From: a virus
DNA length: 20,730 nt
Reading direction: 5' to 3' (one strand)
Virus record (IMG/VR): IMGVR_UViG_3300042904_000223
Span: 1 to 20,730 of that record
The notes beneath the pieces were generated by a model that ran no database searches, was not told the DNA's origin, and saw nothing but the letters and a program-made list of their open reading frames with translations. Of this stretch, positions 1 through 7,097 are shown piece after piece (within the stretch, counting starts at the first letter, position 1; each line of letters starts with the position of its first letter). Both the position numbers and the translations under genes were made by a program.

Positions 1-2
1 GG

Positions 3-425
3 ATTCAACCCCTGATCCAGGAGCGTCATCAGGAAACGCAATCCAAGAAAGCTCAGGACTACGAGGCGGCAGCGTCAGAACTCGGGAATAAGTTCCCTGG
101 CTGGGAAGCAGAAGAAGACAACATGACCGAATTGCTGGGCTTTTTGCAGGGCGGGGCTATGCGTCATCCCAAATTCGGGAACCGCCTAGAAGTGCTCTAC
201 AAGGCATCGCAGCTGTTAGCTGGCCATCAAGGCCATGTCGTGCAGGAGTATGGCAAGCGCACGGCAGAGGCGGCACGAAGCCGTACAGTGAGCAGCAACG
301 CAGCCAGGCCCAGCTTAGAAAACTACTCCGAACAAATACGTAAAGCCCCCAAGTCTAGCGAAGCCTTCGCTATTGCCACGAAAGTGGCTGAGGAGGAACT
401 ACGTAGGGCCGGGGTGAACCTGTGA
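3..425 (+). CDS. Putative capsid scaffold protein, C-terminal part (left-truncated)
   Basis: The frame is open from the left edge of the window to the TGA at 423-425, giving 140 residues with no need for a start inside the window. The internal ATG at 123 is therefore probably just a methionine inside a longer protein. What can be seen is a charged, Gln/Glu/Lys/Arg-rich and mainly helical chain with a Trp-Glu segment near residue 35 and a C-terminus rich in Ala, Glu and Arg. It lies 10 bases upstream of the major capsid gene, the usual place of a scaffold or capsid assembly protein in tailed phages. The role is inferred from position and composition only; I recognise no family motif. A portal- or protease-associated C-terminal piece cannot be excluded. 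Confidence 0.55.
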   Translation: MQPLIQERHQETQSKKAQDYEAAASELGNKFPGWEAEEDNMTELLGFLQGGAMRHPKFGNRLEVLYKASQLLAGHQGHVVQEYGKRTAEAARSRTVSSNAARPSLENYSEQIRKAPKSSEAFAIATKVAEEELRRAGVNL

Positions 426-435
426 AAGGGTAATT

Positions 436-1527
436 ATGGCACAACCGTCCACTCTCAATGACGAATACGGGTTACTGCTTAGCTCGACCCTTCGAGCCTA
501 TCAGTCCCGTATTCGCGACAACATCGGCAAGGGCAACAAGTTTCTTGGCTGGCTCGATAGCAAAGGCATGTGGAAAAAGCAGGACGGCGGCGAGCGCGTG
601 TCCGTGCCCCTCATGTACGAGCACAATACCACGGCGGATATCTACTCTGGCTACGGCCAGTTGGATGTGCAGCCGCAGGACGGCCACACGACCGCGTTTT
701 ATGAGTGGTCGCAAGCCTCCGTGTCCATTTCAATTTCCCGCAAAGAGGAACGGCAGAACAGCGGCAAGAGCAAGATTTTCAGCATGCTGGAGTCCAAGAC
801 CAAGCAAGCGGAAAACTCACTGAAGGAATTGCTGAATAACTGCATCGTGGCAGGCCGGATCACGGCGTCTGCCGATCTCGGACAGTTCACGGCCCGACGT
901 GGCAGCTTGGACAGCGGGGCGCAAGGCCCCTTACCCCTGGCCGCCTTGGTCGATGCCAACCCGACCCGCTCTGCGGCAATCGGAAACATCAACCCGAACA
1001 CCTACAGCTGGTGGGCGAATCAAATCAAGTCCAGCTCAGCGTCCAGCTTTGCCGGCCTCAAGTCGGAGCTGAACCACCTTTACAACGACTGTTCCAAGGG
1101 TGTGGGCGGCGTGCCTGACCTCATGTTGAGCGATCAGATTGGCTGGGAAACCTACTGGCTCTCCCTCCAATCGCAAGAGCGCTATGTCATCACCGACAGC
1201 CGCACGGTCGATATCCTGGGCGGCAGCGATGCGTTGAAGTTCCGCAAAGCGGCGTGGATCTGGGATGAAGTCGTGCCGGACGTGAAGACGAACGCCAACC
1301 CGATCGACAGCATTGGAACCGCGTCCAAGTCCACAGTCTGGATGCTGAACACGGACTTTATCGAATTCTACAGCGATGCCCAGACCGACTTTATCACGAC
1401 CCCCTTTGTGCGTCCTGAAAACCAGGATGCACGAGTAGCGCAAATCCTCTTTATGGGCGCGCTAGGCGTGAGCAATCGGCGGAAGCATGGCGTGGCCTTC
1501 AATATCGCCCAGAACATCGCATCCTAA
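436..1527 (+). CDS. Major capsid protein, HK97-fold type
   Basis: This 363-residue protein probably forms the icosahedral head. It has the pattern of a broad phage capsid family: a helical N-terminus, a Pro-Leu-x-Tyr segment near residue 58, a Trp-Ser-Gln strand near residue 90, a long charged helix around residues 105-140, and a C-terminal half with Leu-Asn-Thr (about residue 293), a Pro-Phe-Val-Arg stretch and Arg-Arg-Lys-His-Gly close to the end. The ATG at 436 follows an AAAGGG site at 425-430. The length is right for an HK97-fold capsid protein without a long cleaved N-terminal delta domain. The likely scaffold gene upstream and small structural gene downstream agree. No direct family search could be run, so the fold is inferred from pattern and context. 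Confidence 0.82.
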   Translation: MAQPSTLNDEYGLLLSSTLRAYQSRIRDNIGKGNKFLGWLDSKGMWKKQDGGERVSVPLMYEHNTTADIYSGYGQLDVQPQDGHTTAFYEWSQASVSISISRKEERQNSGKSKIFSMLESKTKQAENSLKELLNNCIVAGRITASADLGQFTARRGSLDSGAQGPLPLAALVDANPTRSAAIGNINPNTYSWWANQIKSSSASSFAGLKSELNHLYNDCSKGVGGVPDLMLSDQIGWETYWLSLQSQERYVITDSRTVDILGGSDALKFRKAAWIWDEVVPDVKTNANPIDSIGTASKSTVWMLNTDFIEFYSDAQTDFITTPFVRPENQDARVAQILFMGALGVSNRRKHGVAFNIAQNIAS

Positions 1528-1550
1528 TCACTGACCAAGGAGAACGACCC

Positions 1551-2000
1551 ATGGCAATGTTTCAACGAGTCAACCGAAGTGACCCTGAACGGGCCTTCAT
1601 TGCAGTCCTGTCTAACGAAACCTGTGCGGCAGACGATGCCTGCATCTGGGAAACCGCGTCCGCCTCTATCGATGGCGTGAAGGTGCGTCAACCGGATACC
1701 GGCTTGCTGCATGCGTTCGTCGGCGTGGCGGACGGGGCCATTACTTCTGGCCAATATGGATTGGTCCAGGTCTATGGCTATCGCTCGACCAGCCGCGTGT
1801 TTCAGACCAATACCTCGCAGGATACCGGCGCTGTGTTAGTGCCGACTGCGGGCGCGGCCTATATGGCCACGGTTGCAAGCTCTACCACATCCTCGGCGGA
1901 TGTGGTCTTGCGGCCTGTGTTTGCAGTGCTGGCTGAGACCATCGCATCTAGCTCAGCGTCAGCCACCATTTCTGCAAAACTCTTCCTTCGGGCCATGTAA
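1551..2000 (+). CDS. Small structural protein, possible capsid decoration protein
   Basis: A 149-residue protein that begins 23 bases after the capsid gene, with an AAGGAGA ribosome binding site at 1538-1544 and ATG at 1551. It is rich in Ser, Thr, Ala and Val and has short alternating hydrophobic strands, with no membrane segment and no catalytic motif that I can see. A Ser/Ala-rich stretch (about residues 127-143) precedes a basic hydrophobic end. Composition and position directly after the major capsid gene fit a head decoration (cement) protein, but I recognise no family, so that name is an inference from synteny. A head-completion protein is the main alternative. Confidence 0.7.
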   Translation: MAMFQRVNRSDPERAFIAVLSNETCAADDACIWETASASIDGVKVRQPDTGLLHAFVGVADGAITSGQYGLVQVYGYRSTSRVFQTNTSQDTGAVLVPTAGAAYMATVASSTTSSADVVLRPVFAVLAETIASSSASATISAKLFLRAM

Positions 2001-2009
2001 AGAGGTCTG

Positions 2010-2507
2010 TTGAAGAGCGAAGAGCAAAAGGCAAGGGATCGAGAGCGGATGAAACAGCTCCGCCTCGATCCCGAGTTTCGCAAGCGAGAAGCCGAGAAGG
2101 CCAAGATTTGGCGCAGCAAATTTGGCAATACAGAGATTCATCGTGCGCGCGTTCGAGCATCACGACGAAAGCGCATGATGAATCCTGAAAGCAAAGCAAA
2201 AGGCGCAGCGAATACCAGGGCAAACTATCGACGTATAAGGCAGAAACTTTTCAATCTGTACGGTGCAGCATGCGCCTGCTGTGGCGAAACTGAACCAATG
2301 TTTCTAGAAATAGATCATGTCAACGGCGGTGGTCATAAGCATTACAAAGCACGAAGTGCATATGGAGCCTACCGAGACATGATCAAAGAGGGCCGTTCCC
2401 CGCTCTATCAGCTGCTCTGCTCAAATTGTAATCGAGGACGCCAACGGAATGGCGGCGTTTGTCCGCATCAGTCAGAGGTTAAGCAAACCCTACGTTTAGT
2501 TATATAG
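2010..2507 (+). CDS. Free-standing HNH endonuclease
   Basis: 165 residues starting at TTG 2010, just after an AAAGAGGT site (1999-2006). The next in-frame ATG at 2049 would leave out part of the basic N-terminus. Residues 1-80 are strongly basic and helical, a likely DNA-binding arm. The nuclease core has zinc cysteines C88/C91 and C137/C140, the Asp102-His103 pair followed by Asn-Gly-Gly-Gly, and Asn141 in a Cys-Asn-Arg-Gly segment, ending in Cys-Pro-His (151-153). This spacing is typical of phage HNH proteins that cut DNA and often home into nearby genes. It separates the head genes from the glycosylation block. Its codons look less GC-rich than its neighbours', which fits a recent arrival. 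Substrate and homing activity are not shown. Confidence 0.88.
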   Translation: MKSEEQKARDRERMKQLRLDPEFRKREAEKAKIWRSKFGNTEIHRARVRASRRKRMMNPESKAKGAANTRANYRRIRQKLFNLYGAACACCGETEPMFLEIDHVNGGGHKHYKARSAYGAYRDMIKEGRSPLYQLLCSNCNRGRQRNGGVCPHQSEVKQTLRLVI

Positions 2508-2514
2508 GAGGGCC

Positions 2515-2766
2515 ATGGAGTACGCACCGATTTTTCAGCCCGAGAACGTCATTGAGCGTCTAGCCCAGCGCTGGATGTCGTGGTGGCATGGACACGGAGC
2601 CCCGCACCAGTACCGCTATCACCGATGTAAGGGCTGCCTGAAGCTCTTGACCTGGAATGTCATCCGCAAGGGCGGCTGCGATTGCCTGATCGATAAGCAC
2701 ATTGTGCCAGCCAAGTTGAGCATGACAGAGAAATTCAGAATCCTGGTGATGCCTTGGACGCTGTAA
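2515..2766 (+). CDS. Small four-cysteine, possibly zinc-binding protein
   Basis: 83 residues with ATG at 2515 and an AGGAGGG site at 2506-2512 that overlaps the stop of the HNH gene; the spacing of two bases is short. The N-terminal half is aromatic and His/Trp-rich (around residues 20-36). A C-x2-C pair (C38, C41) and a C-x-C pair (C55, C57) are arranged like a small zinc ribbon. The last residues are hydrophobic. The 3' end overlaps the glycosyltransferase gene by 13 bases, so the two are probably translated together. I do not recognise a named family. A small metal-binding accessory factor is the most one can infer. Confidence 0.65.
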   Translation: MEYAPIFQPENVIERLAQRWMSWWHGHGAPHQYRYHRCKGCLKLLTWNVIRKGGCDCLIDKHIVPAKLSMTEKFRILVMPWTL

Positions 2767-3527
2767 GAATCGCGTTTACATCCACGAACTATGGGCCGCT
2801 CTGGAAGCCTGTTGTGGAGGGGTGGATTGCCTGCGTGGGGTATACCGCGCGGCATTTTGCGATTGAGACTCCAGGGACCAGGGAAATTGCGGGCAATGCG
2901 ATCACTGACCGGATGTATACGCACAGCGCAGAAAACGCCATTGTCGAAAACTTCCTGAACGCCTACCCGAGGCTGACGCATCTGTTCATGACCGAATGCG
3001 ACATGATTTTGCCGCATGATGCGATTGTGAAGCTCCTGGAGGTTGATCAGCCAGTCGTGAGCGGCGTCTATTTCCTTCGCAAGGGCCGTGGGCAACCCTG
3101 CCTGTATGTAAAAACCCACACGACAAAAGATAACCCCTACGTCCATTCGCCCGTCAGTCTGTTTCCGACAGACAGGCCGTTTGCACTGGACCCGAACGGG
3201 CACGGCGGATGCCCTGGCCTTGGCTGCGTGCTCATCAAGCGCGAGGTCTTGGAAGCGGTTCCCAAGCCATGGTTTGACCTCAAGGAAAACTACTACGGGT
3301 CTGACATGTATTTCTGGACCAAGGTACGTGACGCAGGCTTTAACGTCTGGGTCAACCCGGCTGTCCAGTGCGGGCAGATTGATTATGAAGTGACGAGCTT
3401 GGCGGATTACACCAAGCGCATAGGGGAGGATAAAGACTTTGCCGCAAGCGGATACATTGTCGGAACCAATGGTTGGTCCGGTGCCCACAGGCGGATTCAA
3501 CCTGAACCTGGGCGCGGGGAAAAGTAG
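2754..3527 (+). CDS. GT-A-like glycosyltransferase
   Basis: 257 residues, starting at TTG 2754 inside the previous gene; no better ATG exists near the N-terminus. Features of GT-A nucleotide-sugar transferases are present: Glu81-Cys-Asp83 in place of the metal-binding DxD, then Val-Val-Ser-Gly-Val-Tyr and an Arg-Lys stretch (about 100-110), a Gly-x-Gly-Cys-Val-Leu-Ile-Lys-Arg segment near 155-163, and Gly-Ser-Asp with an aromatic Asp-Ala-Gly-Phe segment near 183-197, the usual site of the acidic catalytic region. It would move a sugar from a nucleotide donor to an unknown acceptor in the infected cell. Its last 89 bases overlap the methyltransferase gene. With two methyltransferases and a GT9 enzyme nearby, a glycan-building role is likely; donor and acceptor are unknown. 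Confidence 0.75.
   Translation: MDAVRIAFTSTNYGPLWKPVVEGWIACVGYTARHFAIETPGTREIAGNAITDRMYTHSAENAIVENFLNAYPRLTHLFMTECDMILPHDAIVKLLEVDQPVVSGVYFLRKGRGQPCLYVKTHTTKDNPYVHSPVSLFPTDRPFALDPNGHGGCPGLGCVLIKREVLEAVPKPWFDLKENYYGSDMYFWTKVRDAGFNVWVNPAVQCGQIDYEVTSLADYTKRIGEDKDFAASGYIVGTNGWSGAHRRIQPEPGRGEK
3422..3430 (+). promoter_or_regulatory. Strong ribosome binding site that sets a TTG start
   Basis: AGGGGAGGA lies inside the end of the glycosyltransferase gene, eight bases before the TTG at 3439. It supports that TTG over the later ATG 3469 and GTG 3481 as the start of the first methyltransferase, and so supports an 89-base overlap of the two genes. Confidence 0.65.
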
Positions 3528-4206
3528 TAAGCAGCCGGGCCTGCTGAACTGCGATCTCTACCCAGGGCCGAACATCGATGTGGTCTTTGACCTGACCAAG
3601 CCCTGGCCCTTTCCCGAACATTCGGTCGCTACCATCTACCTGTGTCATGTGCTGGAGCACTTGACGGACCCGAAGGCCTTCTTCCGTGAAGCGCATCGGT
3701 GCTTACGCCCGAACGGCACCATTTTGATACGGGTTCCCTATGGGGCGCATCGTGCCGCCTGGTGGGACCTTGAGCACGTAAGGCCTTGGTTTGCGGAAAA
3801 CTTCGCCATGCTGCAACCCGGCTATGCCGTGGCCGTGGGCAATCCACAGCATGATTCGTGGAAGTATCCATTCGGTATCTCGATTGTGCAGCTGCGCATT
3901 TCGTACCGTCTCGCCCGCTGGCTGAGGCGCTGGTGGTGGAAGTGGCTCTTTGCCAAGTTCCCACACTTGTTTGACCCAGAAATTGAAGAGCTGTGGGCGC
4001 ACCTGTATGCGCTCAAGACGGATGACGCGATTCAATATTATCGCAAGGACCATGACCCCATCGTAGTCGGCACCACGTATTCCGCCTATCAGCATCACCT
4101 GACCGACAAGGCCCCAGAGGCGGGCGTGTGTGTGCTGACAGACCTGATCGGCGGCATCACCATGAACGGTTATATCGGGCGCGTGTTTGGACTGGAAAAA
4201 GCCTAG
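3439..4206 (+). CDS. Class I SAM-dependent methyltransferase
   Basis: 255 residues. The SAM-binding loop is Asn-Leu-Asn-Leu-Gly-Ala-Gly (residues 21-27), followed by Cys-Asp-Leu at 38-40 as the motif II acidic position, and Cys-His-Val-Leu-Glu-His-Leu (69-75) typical of Methyltransf_11-like enzymes; Leu-Arg-Pro-Asn-Gly-Thr near 90 is the usual post-motif loop. The C-terminal half is Trp/Arg-rich (around 150-170) and may bind the acceptor. Start choice rests on the AGGGGAGGA site before TTG 3439. The next gene starts on the last base of its TAG. Neighbouring glycosyltransferases suggest methylation of a sugar or a small precursor, but DNA or protein as target cannot be excluded; it lacks the catalytic NPPY/DPPY signature of DNA adenine enzymes. 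Confidence 0.8.
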   Translation: MPQADTLSEPMVGPVPTGGFNLNLGAGKSSKQPGLLNCDLYPGPNIDVVFDLTKPWPFPEHSVATIYLCHVLEHLTDPKAFFREAHRCLRPNGTILIRVPYGAHRAAWWDLEHVRPWFAENFAMLQPGYAVAVGNPQHDSWKYPFGISIVQLRISYRLARWLRRWWWKWLFAKFPHLFDPEIEELWAHLYALKTDDAIQYYRKDHDPIVVGTTYSAYQHHLTDKAPEAGVCVLTDLIGGITMNGYIGRVFGLEKA

Positions 4207-4718
4207 TGGATAACGTGGTGATGCAATGGCTCATGGACTTTAACGAGGCGCATGGTCCGTTCAATCGCGTCCTAGAGCTGGGCAGCCTGAACGTGAATGG
4301 CACAGCCAGGACCGCCTTCTGGAATGCGAAAGAGTACGTAGGGATTGATAGCAGGCCAGGGCCGTGCGTGGATCATGTGATTGAAGCATCGTGGATAGCC
4401 GAGCACTTCGACGGGCATGACAAGTTTGATTGCGTAGTGGCCACATCGTTTTTCGAGCATGACCGGAATTTTGTACAAACCTTACGAAATGTACATTTTG
4501 TACTCAATTCAGGCGGCTACTTCGTCCTGACAGTCCCAACCCCTGACTTCCCGTACCATGCCGAGCCCAAAGACTATTGGCGCTTTCAGGAAGACGCCTT
4601 GCGTGACGTGTTCTTCGACGGTTTCTCAGAGGTAACAATTTTTAATCCACTCTGGACACCGCCGACTGGGCAAGAGCACTTGCGCTGCCAGCACATGGGC
4701 GGATGGGGGAATCTCTAA
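4206..4718 (+). CDS. Second class I SAM-dependent methyltransferase
   Basis: 170 residues from GTG 4206, which shares one base with the upstream TAG; ATG 4221 is a possible alternative five codons in. The open frame extends further upstream (to 4128 or earlier), but that part is out-of-frame overlap with the preceding gene. Val-Leu-Glu-Leu-Gly-Ser (22-27) is the SAM loop, Tyr-Val-Gly-Ile-Asp (44-48) supplies the acidic residue, and Ala-Thr-Ser-Phe-Phe-Glu-His (about 80-86) matches the motif IV region of small-molecule methyltransferases. It is not a close copy of the preceding methyltransferase. Its TAA is immediately followed by the GTG of the large surface protein. It probably acts in the same glycan-related pathway as its neighbours; the substrate is unknown. 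Confidence 0.75.
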   Translation: MDNVVMQWLMDFNEAHGPFNRVLELGSLNVNGTARTAFWNAKEYVGIDSRPGPCVDHVIEASWIAEHFDGHDKFDCVVATSFFEHDRNFVQTLRNVHFVLNSGGYFVLTVPTPDFPYHAEPKDYWRFQEDALRDVFFDGFSEVTIFNPLWTPPTGQEHLRCQHMGGWGNL

Positions 4719-7097
4719 GTGGCAACGACCTACACCAATCAACCGGCAGGGGCAACCATCTTCTACGACTGTTCGCTGGCCGGCACAATCTGCGGCTTAG
4801 CCAATGTGTACAACACGCAAGACTATGCCACCATGCTCAGGTCCGATGGAACGACAGGGCAAGTGTTCGATTCATACCTGGGCGAATATATCAGGAACGG
4901 AAACGGGGAATGGTGGTTAGCCCTTCCTCGCCCGCGAGAAGTCTATCTCGGCGTGCAGTGGAATACGAACGCAGACTTTCAGGGTATCGCCAACAATGGG
5001 AACAAGATGTTCTTCATCAAGGCCTCAGGCTCTGGCGATAATAGCTTTCTGATCTGGCAGGGCCTTCAGTATAGCCCGCGCACGCTCAAATGGGACTTCC
5101 AGGCGATCTATAGCAACGCGCATATCAACGGCTGGCAAGGGGATGCCAGTGGGCTCTCTGGCTGGCTAGAGCCGAACGTAAATTCCAGCGCAGCCACGGT
5201 GGCGGCTGGCGCGGGCTGGCGCTTTATTGAGATTTACCTGAAGGCAAGCACGACCGGCACATCTCGGGATGGGGTCGTGCGCTGGTGGGTACAGCGTACC
5301 CTGTGCGGGAACTATACCAACGTCAACATTTCCCCTGGTGGGTTCGAGGAATTCGTACTGACCCACACATGGGACAATGGCACGATCTTTGAGCCGCCTT
5401 CCCGCGACTGGTCCAAGGCCTGGCACCATTATTTCTCTGATTTGCGCATCACGACGGGCGGGACAGTGGGAGGCGGCGAGCCGCCACCTCAGGTCGTCCT
5501 GGAGTCACTCACTCCTGCCAATACCAGCACGACCGTAGGCGGAACCAGGCAATTTACCATCAGCATGAGCGGGGCCATGCCTACGGCTACCTCGCTCTTT
5601 ACCACCTCCAGCAATCCAGCGATAGCAACCGTGCCAGCCTCGGTCACGATCTCACAGGGCTCCTCAACGGCAGTATTTAGCGCCACTGGGGTAGCTGTGG
5701 GCTCGACCACGATTAGTACCAGCTATAACGGCGTGAACAAGGCCGGGACCTTGCAGGTTTCGGCAGCGCCCACGACCGGCTCAGATACGACATACACGTA
5801 CTCCACGGACTTTTCAGGCACGCAAGGGCCGTACTGGTACTACATGGAGGAAGACGGTACGGAGATGACCTACGATAGCGGCGGCTCCGTCTGGCTGGGC
5901 GCAGATGCGGCTGAAGTTCAAACGATCTGGGGGAACGGGTTTCACCCTGGGCGATTTGAAGGCTCCATGCTTCGGTTCGTGGTGCCCACTTCGAGCAGCG
6001 CTCATATCACCGGAGCCTACTACGATGCTGACGCGACAGGCGGAACGGGTGTAGTCGCCAGGGTCAACCATAACGGCGTGACGCTCTTTACCCGCACGAT
6101 TGCCAACGGCGAGACCACAGGCGGGGCCTACGATGTCACGGAAACGGTAGCTGCCGGAGATTTCATTGATTTCCTGGTGACGAACCAGACCAGTGATTAC
6201 ACGTACAATTCCACGAACCTGAACCCCGTCATTGTCCTGACCGAGACCACCTCCAATCCTGGCGGCGGGACGCCTCCCGACCCGCCTGCCACAGTGGTGG
6301 ACCTGTTCACGGCCAGCACGACAATCATCAAGGACGTGCCATTTACCTTGACCGTGCGGCTGTCCAAGATTGTGACGGTGGATACCGCGGTCGAAATCAG
6401 GGTTGGCAGTACCAGCTTGATTACAGCGGCAACCTCTGTCACGGTCGCATCGGGCACAAATGAAAAGTCCTTTACCGTTACGCCAATCCAGGTTGGCAGC
6501 GTAGCCATCGATGCGATTTTGACCACCACGGCTCGGTACAACGCGCTCATTCAGCCGAACCCGAACGATAACCCGCCAGTGGAAGAGCCAGAGATTCCGC
6601 CGATCACGCCAGAAAACCCCCTGATCGTGCGTAGCCTGGTCATTTCACCAGATGGGGCCGTGGTGCTCCTGAACAGGCCGGCCAATTCTATGGCCTTCCG
6701 GTACGATGCGCAGCCAGATTGGCGCGTGCTCAGCTCCTTCATTCCAGGCGGCGAGACGTTCACGCATGCATTCACCTGGCCATCAGGAACCACGCTCATT
6801 AGCTACCGTGCGCAGGACGGCGCGGGCACCTGGGGGCCGCATACCAGTGCAGCATTTGTCCCTCCGCAGCCGCCTCCCATTCCTCCACCTGTCACGCTGT
6901 CGGTGACTGACAAGGACGGCATCCGCTGGCAACTGACCGGCAAAATATCGCCCATGATTCTGAAGCGGAACGGCTCGACCATGAATAATACTTACGGCGT
7001 GACCTTGCGCAAGTCCGGGGACGGCTACATGGAAATGCTGCAAACGAATGGGGTCTGGTTGCGCAGGAACGGCAGCGCCTGGGAGTTTGTCGCATGA
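4719..7097 (+). CDS. Large modular beta/Ig-like surface protein, probable virion fibre or glycan-binding protein
   Basis: 792 residues from GTG 4719, placed directly after the TAA of the previous gene and with a purine-rich GGGGGA before it. The layout is: residues 1-245, a Trp- and Gly-rich beta domain that looks lectin/jelly-roll like; a Gly-Glu-Pro-Pro-Pro linker (about 248-256); an Ig-like domain (258-348) resembling the Big_2 type; a beta-sandwich (352-512) with the Gly-Thr-Gly-Val-Val-Ala-Arg-Val and Gly-Asp-Phe-Ile-Asp-Phe strands seen in carbohydrate-active enzymes; a Pro/Gly linker; a second Ig-like domain (525-610); a Pro/Glu linker (610-635); a short beta domain (635-705); a poly-Pro linker (714-724); and a C-terminal domain (725-792) with Arg-Arg-Asn-Gly-Ser. 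No signal peptide. Domain names are by eye. The place among glycan enzymes suggests that it carries or binds glycans. Confidence 0.72.
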   Translation: MATTYTNQPAGATIFYDCSLAGTICGLANVYNTQDYATMLRSDGTTGQVFDSYLGEYIRNGNGEWWLALPRPREVYLGVQWNTNADFQGIANNGNKMFFIKASGSGDNSFLIWQGLQYSPRTLKWDFQAIYSNAHINGWQGDASGLSGWLEPNVNSSAATVAAGAGWRFIEIYLKASTTGTSRDGVVRWWVQRTLCGNYTNVNISPGGFEEFVLTHTWDNGTIFEPPSRDWSKAWHHYFSDLRITTGGTVGGGEPPPQVVLESLTPANTSTTVGGTRQFTISMSGAMPTATSLFTTSSNPAIATVPASVTISQGSSTAVFSATGVAVGSTTISTSYNGVNKAGTLQVSAAPTTGSDTTYTYSTDFSGTQGPYWYYMEEDGTEMTYDSGGSVWLGADAAEVQTIWGNGFHPGRFEGSMLRFVVPTSSSAHITGAYYDADATGGTGVVARVNHNGVTLFTRTIANGETTGGAYDVTETVAAGDFIDFLVTNQTSDYTYNSTNLNPVIVLTETTSNPGGGTPPDPPATVVDLFTASTTIIKDVPFTLTVRLSKIVTVDTAVEIRVGSTSLITAATSVTVASGTNEKSFTVTPIQVGSVAIDAILTTTARYNALIQPNPNDNPPVEEPEIPPITPENPLIVRSLVISPDGAVVLLNRPANSMAFRYDAQPDWRVLSSFIPGGETFTHAFTWPSGTTLISYRAQDGAGTWGPHTSAAFVPPQPPPIPPPVTLSVTDKDGIRWQLTGKISPMILKRNGSTMNNTYGVTLRKSGDGYMEMLQTNGVWLRRNGSAWEFVA

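Noticed and set aside
123-425. Start of the first gene at ATG 123
   Set aside because: The frame is open to the left edge and there is no ribosome binding site before 123; the gene most likely begins outside the window.
458-823. Second + strand ORF inside the capsid gene
   Set aside because: Ser/Arg/Pro/Cys-rich out-of-frame reading of the capsid gene without a ribosome binding site.
2619-3500. Long minus-strand ORF of 293 residues
   Set aside because: It is fully antisense to the small cysteine protein and the glycosyltransferase, has no recognisable motif and no ribosome binding context, and the + strand reading is clearly coding.
4468-4503. Direct repeat ATTTTGTAC at 4468 and 4495
   Set aside because: Only nine bases, in frame inside the second methyltransferase and encoding ordinary residues; most likely chance in a short AT-rich stretch.
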